Source: UBA1924 sp963976625
GTDB lineage: Bacteria; Planctomycetota; Phycisphaerae; Phycisphaerales; UBA1924
Assembly (NCBI GenBank): GCA_963976625.1
Contig: CAXBLA010000035.1
Coordinates: forward strand, 1-18,279
Direction: 5' to 3'
DNA length: 18,279 nt
Part shown: positions 14,368 to 18,279 of the stretch, piece after piece
How the letters are laid out: each line of letters starts with the position of its first letter
Position numbering within the stretch: position 1 is the stretch's first letter
Position numbers and translations under genes: made by a program
Notes under the pieces: generated by a model
The model's database searches: none
What the model was told of the DNA's origin: nothing
What the model saw: the letters and a program-made list of their open reading frames with translations, nothing else

Positions 14368-15618
14368 ATGCCCATCCCACCGAGCAGACTGACCTACCAG
14401 ACGGCTGGAGAATCGCACGGGCCTTCGCTCGTCGCCACGATCCTGGGCGTGCCCGCGGGGCTGACGATTGATGTCGAGACGATCAACGCGGAGCTGCTGC
14501 GCCGACAGGGCGGGTACGGGCGTGGGGGACGCCAGAAGCTCGAGACGGACACGATCGAGATTCTGACGGGTGTGCGTCGTGGCAAGTCGATCGGGGCGCC
14601 GATTACTTTCTTGGTCAAGAACCGTGACTCGCGGCTGGATGATCTGGAGCGGACGCCGCCGGTGCACCGCCCGCGTCCGGGGCATGCGGACCTGGCGGGG
14701 AGCATTAAGTGGTTGACGACGGATTGTAGAGAAACGCTCGAACGCGCCAGCGCGCGTGAGACCGCGGCCCGCGTCGCGGCGTGTTGTGTTGGGCGGTTGA
14801 TGCTCAAAGAGATCTTCGGCGTCGAGGTGTTTGGGTTTGTTCGTTCGATCCTCGATGCGAGGACGGATGTTGTTGTGGAGCATGACGGGCTCGATGCATT
14901 GATCGAGGCGCGCAATGCGTCGGAGACCTACACGCTCGAAGAAGCGACCACGGAGAAGCAGTGCGCGATCATCCGCCAGGCGAAGATCGACAAGGACACC
15001 GTCGGCGGCGATGTCGAGTGCCATGTGTTCGGGTGCCCGCCGGGCGTGGGCACCTCGATGAACTGGTACGACAAGCTTGATGCACGCATCGCGTACGCGG
15101 TGATGGGGATCCAGGCGTTCAAAGCGGTCCAGATCGGGCTCGGGGCGCAGTGCTCCAAGCAGCTGGGTTCGAGCGTGCACGATCCGATCTCGTATGACCC
15201 GACGCGTGCGCACGAGCCATCGCTGGGCTTTGTGCGCCCATCGAATAACGCCGGTGGGACCGAAGGCGGGATGACCAACGGGCAACCGATTGTCGTCACC
15301 GGGACGATGAAGCCCATCGCGACGCTCTTGCAGGGGTTGCCGTCCGTGGATCTGAACACGAAGAAGCCGGACGATTCGCAGTACGAGCGATCCGATGTGT
15401 GCGCGGTGTCGGCGGCCAGTGTCGTGATGGAGAATGTGGTGGCCTTCGAGGTCGCCAGCGCGTTCATGGAGAAGTTCGGCGGCGACAGTGTGATCGAGAC
15501 TCGCGGGAACTATGATGCATTCCTTGATGTCGCGCGAACGCTGCCGATCGATGGGGCGGCTGGGGTTGATTTGGAGCGTGATGACGGGCTCAATCCCCCT
15601 GATTCGGTTATGGCATAA
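14368..15618 (+). CDS. aroC: Chorismate synthase
   Basis: The last enzyme of the shikimate pathway: it removes phosphate from EPSP to make chorismate, using reduced FMN without net redox change. It has 416 residues, longer than the 350-390 usual for the family. Motifs in order are TAGESHG (12-18, with the first active-site His), RRQGGYGRGGRQ (45-56), RPGHAD (103-108, second active-site His), RASARETAARVA (126-137), and later SNNAGGTEGGMTNGQPI and RSDVCAVSAASVV. AAGGA lies nine bases before the ATG, a usable ribosome binding site. It follows the spermidine-synthase-like gene by 31 bases. No terminator is seen directly after the stop; the first strong one is 237 bases downstream. Confidence 0.96.
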   Translation: MPIPPSRLTYQTAGESHGPSLVATILGVPAGLTIDVETINAELLRRQGGYGRGGRQKLETDTIEILTGVRRGKSIGAPITFLVKNRDSRLDDLERTPPVHRPRPGHADLAGSIKWLTTDCRETLERASARETAARVAACCVGRLMLKEIFGVEVFGFVRSILDARTDVVVEHDGLDALIEARNASETYTLEEATTEKQCAIIRQAKIDKDTVGGDVECHVFGCPPGVGTSMNWYDKLDARIAYAVMGIQAFKAVQIGLGAQCSKQLGSSVHDPISYDPTRAHEPSLGFVRPSNNAGGTEGGMTNGQPIVVTGTMKPIATLLQGLPSVDLNTKKPDDSQYERSDVCAVSAASVVMENVVAFEVASAFMEKFGGDSVIETRGNYDAFLDVARTLPIDGAAGVDLERDDGLNPPDSVMA

Positions 15619-15854
15619 ACCCCAGAATCACGCTGATTTAGCGCGTTCTCATGTAAAATTGATTATGTACCCGATAGATATTCAATCGACGGCGTTCGAT
15701 TGTGTTCCCAGGCAGTGTGCATGATGAACCTTTGTTCAAGGCCGTGCGTAGTAGTGTCTGGTGTACGAAACAGTTTGCTCTCTCTCCGAGCATCGCTTTG
15801 CGGCACTTAGATTCCCTCCGAGTATTGCATAAACGAGCGATTGCTCCTCTTCGA
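15619..15854 (+). other. 236-base stretch without a gene, possible small RNA or long 3' UTR
   Basis: No convincing coding frame lies between aroC and the terminator at 15855. It contains a TAAAAT hexamer (15654-15659) that could be a -10, and a perfect inverted repeat CAATCGA-CGGCGT-TCGATTG (15683-15702). It ends in a strong plus-strand terminator. It could be the untranslated end of the aroC mRNA or an independent small RNA of about 220 bases. It does not match the tRNA, tmRNA, SRP RNA or 6S RNA features I know. Confidence 0.35.
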
Positions 15855-15887
15855 CCCTCGTCCTCTCCCTCAGGACGAGGGTTTTTT
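15855..15887 (+). terminator. Strong Rho-independent terminator
   Basis: CCCTCGTCCT (15855-15864) pairs perfectly with AGGACGAGGG (15872-15881) around a 7-base loop and is followed by six T (15882-15887). Only the plus strand has the T-run. It overlaps the last bases of the convergent GNAT gene. Confidence 0.93.
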
Positions 15888-16538
15888 CTGCGCGCATTCG
15901 CTGTTGATTCTTGCGAGGAGTGCTTCGCGGATCGTGTCCCATTGCGAAGGGATGATCGAATAGAGTGCGGTGTCGCGATAATGGGCGTCTGGCATGATGA
16001 AGTGATTGCGCAGGGTGCCCTCGAACTGTGCGCCCAGCTTGGAGATCGCTCGCTTTGATTGCTCGTTGCGTTGATCGGTGCACAGCACGACGCGGATCGC
16101 GCCCAATGTGTCGAAGGCGTGCTCGAGCAGGAGCAGCTTCATCGCGGGGTTGACCTTGGTGCCTCGGGCGGCTTTGGTGATCCAGGTTGAGCCGATCTCG
16201 AGCCCGTAGTGATCGGGCGAGATGTTCATGTAGCTCGTCGAGCCGATCGCACGCCCGGTCGCGTTGTCGATCACGGCGAAGCTGATGGTGTTCGTCCGCC
16301 TCATCTGGAACTCGATGTAGCGCCGGACCTCGTTGGTCGTGACGACCGAAGATCGCATCGGCATATAGGCGAAGACGGTCGGGTCGATCGCATCGGTGAG
16401 GTCGTTGGTGTGCTTGAGGGCGATGGGTTCGAGCGTGACGACTTTGTTTGAGAGCGTGACGGGCACGCAGTTCATCGGGGAGAGCCGATCAAACGCTCGG
16501 CTGTGTGCGGATTTCTCTGCGGCTTTATCTGTGGGCAT
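15870..16538 (-). CDS. GNAT family N-acetyltransferase (RimJ/RimL-like)
   Basis: A 222-residue acetyl-CoA-dependent acetyltransferase of the Acetyltransf_3 (RimJ/RimL-like) type. The fold runs from about residue 32 (KVVTLEPIALKH) to 200. Visible family features are the strand GLEIGSTWI (112-120) and the acetyl-CoA loop region at 122-136, which has TKAARGTKVN in place of the classic Q/RxxGxG/A. The C-terminal QRNEQSKRAISKLGAQFEG (157-175) is the usual NxxS...KLGA/F helix. The acceptor (an amino acid, peptide or small amine) cannot be read from sequence. The ATG at 16538 is preferred because TATCAT lies five bases upstream; MNCVPVTL at residue 22 is an alternative start. It is divergent from the zinc-ribbon membrane gene, and its 3' end overlaps the plus-strand terminator hairpin. 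Confidence 0.88.
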   Translation of the reverse strand: MPTDKAAEKSAHSRAFDRLSPMNCVPVTLSNKVVTLEPIALKHTNDLTDAIDPTVFAYMPMRSSVVTTNEVRRYIEFQMRRTNTISFAVIDNATGRAIGSTSYMNISPDHYGLEIGSTWITKAARGTKVNPAMKLLLLEHAFDTLGAIRVVLCTDQRNEQSKRAISKLGAQFEGTLRNHFIMPDAHYRDTALYSIIPSQWDTIREALLARINSECAQKKPSS

Positions 16539-16543
16539 GCTGT

Positions 16544-16549
16544 ATGATA
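16544..16549 (-). promoter_or_regulatory. Candidate -10 hexamer TATCAT for a leaderless GNAT mRNA
   Basis: On the minus strand TATCAT (five of six matches to TATAAT) lies five bases before the ATG at 16538, and no Shine-Dalgarno is present. The arrangement is nearly identical to that before dut. No clear -35. Confidence 0.3.
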
Positions 16550-16584
16550 GAAGCAGCACAAGAAGCAGGTGGGGCTTGGACTGA

Positions 16585-16600
16585 TTGCCTCAATAGGCAA
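16585..16600 (+). promoter_or_regulatory. Small perfect hairpin before the zinc-ribbon membrane gene
   Basis: TTGCCT (16585-16590) pairs with AGGCAA (16595-16600) around a CAAT loop. It ends 14 bases before the GTG start and just upstream of its GAGGG ribosome binding site. It could be an operator half-site pair or a leader hairpin that tunes translation. Confidence 0.3.
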
Positions 16601-16614
16601 GGGAAAGAGGGCGA

Positions 16615-17145
16615 GTGAGCGAAGCATCGGATCAATCCAGTACGGCGGAAGAATCAAAAACAGCATCTCGGTGCCCGGTGTGCCGATACTCGCTGGTTGA
16701 TCTTGCTCTTGATCAGCCGTGCCCGGAGTGCGGGGTGGAGATCGATCGGGATCTTCTTGTGAATCCTCAAATGAGTGTGGTCATCCGTCTTACGAAGCTG
16801 CTTTGTGTCTTAGGTGGTATCGGATGGCTGTTTAGCATTGTTTTGTACATGACAGTCTGGTATAGCGCACTGACATTTGATGCGGACTATGGTGAAGCGC
16901 CTCCAGGATCAATAGATTATAGATTCGCTTGGCTTTCCTCAAGTATTGTTCTCTTCCCATTGATTCTATTGATCATGTGGTTCAACAAATCACGGCGGAT
17001 AGTCTATGTTGATGCACTCAAGCACTATCGAAAACAGATCAAGATGCCTATCAAGGTGATGGCCTTGAGTTTCCCTGGAATCAGTTTAGGATTTATTGGT
17101 TTTATGCTGGGCTTATTACTTGTGAGTGCTGCGATGTACGGATAA
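16615..17145 (+). CDS. Zinc-ribbon membrane protein of unknown function
   Basis: A 176-residue protein starting at GTG 16615, with GAGGG four bases upstream. The soluble head holds a zinc ribbon, C20-P-V-C23 (CPVCRYSL) and C36-P-E-C39 (CPECGVEI), a pattern frequent at the N-termini of planctomycete membrane proteins. Three hydrophobic helices follow at about 60-85, 105-123 and 146-172. No catalytic motif is seen. The gene is visibly more AT-rich than its neighbours: the 60 bases at 16801-16860 contain 26 G/C. Codons such as TTA, ATA and AGA are used here but are rare around it. This may mean relaxed selection, low expression or transfer. It converges with the secretion ATPase (four bases between the stops). 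The function is unknown. Confidence 0.82.
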   Translation: MSEASDQSSTAEESKTASRCPVCRYSLVDLALDQPCPECGVEIDRDLLVNPQMSVVIRLTKLLCVLGGIGWLFSIVLYMTVWYSALTFDADYGEAPPGSIDYRFAWLSSSIVLFPLILLIMWFNKSRRIVYVDALKHYRKQIKMPIKVMALSFPGISLGFIGFMLGLLLVSAAMYG

Positions 17146-17149
17146 TCAC

Positions 17150-18279
<1,130 letters not shown>

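Noticed and set aside
14329..15285. Minus-strand open frame (318 codons) opposite aroC
   Set aside because: A shadow of the aroC coding frame with Arg-rich nonsense composition and no start signal.
15702..16058. Plus-strand open frame through the terminator and the GNAT 3' end
   Set aside because: It crosses a strong terminator and overlaps the GNAT gene in antisense; no start signal or domain.

Overview
The window looks like chromosomal DNA from a GC-rich planctomycete, most likely of the Phycisphaerae. This is inferred from gene style, not from a marker gene: a TPR protein carrying RNA polymerase alpha C-terminal domains, a small zinc-ribbon membrane protein with a CPxC...CPECG head, many starts without a Shine-Dalgarno sequence, and the mix of fusions. 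No rRNA, tRNA, CRISPR array, insertion sequence or phage gene was seen. Most of the window is housekeeping or core accessory sequence.

Left part (1-5227). The 3' part of a Gfo/Idh/MocA oxidoreductase is followed by an intergenic region with a palindromic pair and five tandem 10-bp repeats. Next comes a four-domain ribosomal protein S1 with a Pro/Ala head and a Gly/Arg tail, closed by a strong terminator. On the minus strand lie dUTPase (dut), a 105-residue protein of unknown function just upstream of it, and a seven-helix membrane protein of unknown function.

Middle (5401-11899). A likely pheA-pdxA pair (chorismate mutase/prephenate dehydratase with a histone-H1-like lysine tail, then the vitamin B6 enzyme PdxA) is followed by a MATE exporter. 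Then comes the most unusual gene: TPR repeats fused to two RNA polymerase alpha C-terminal domains, ending in a clean terminator. An RNHCP zinc-ribbon protein with its own promoter and terminator comes next, then a minus-strand BFD-like [2Fe-2S] protein.

Right part (11991-18279). A membrane-anchored spermidine-synthase-like protein is followed after 31 bases by chorismate synthase (aroC). A geneless 236-base stretch then ends in a strong terminator (possible small RNA). After it come a minus-strand GNAT acetyltransferase, a more AT-rich zinc-ribbon membrane protein, and the C-terminal part of a GspE/PilB-type secretion ATPase that runs off the right edge.

Working together: aroC makes chorismate and pheA converts it toward phenylalanine, though they sit about 8 kb apart. 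S1 and the alpha-CTD protein touch translation and probably transcription. Several genes lacking a Shine-Dalgarno carry a TATNNT hexamer 5-6 bases before the start, which suggests leaderless mRNAs. All functional calls come from reading motifs by eye; no database search was possible.
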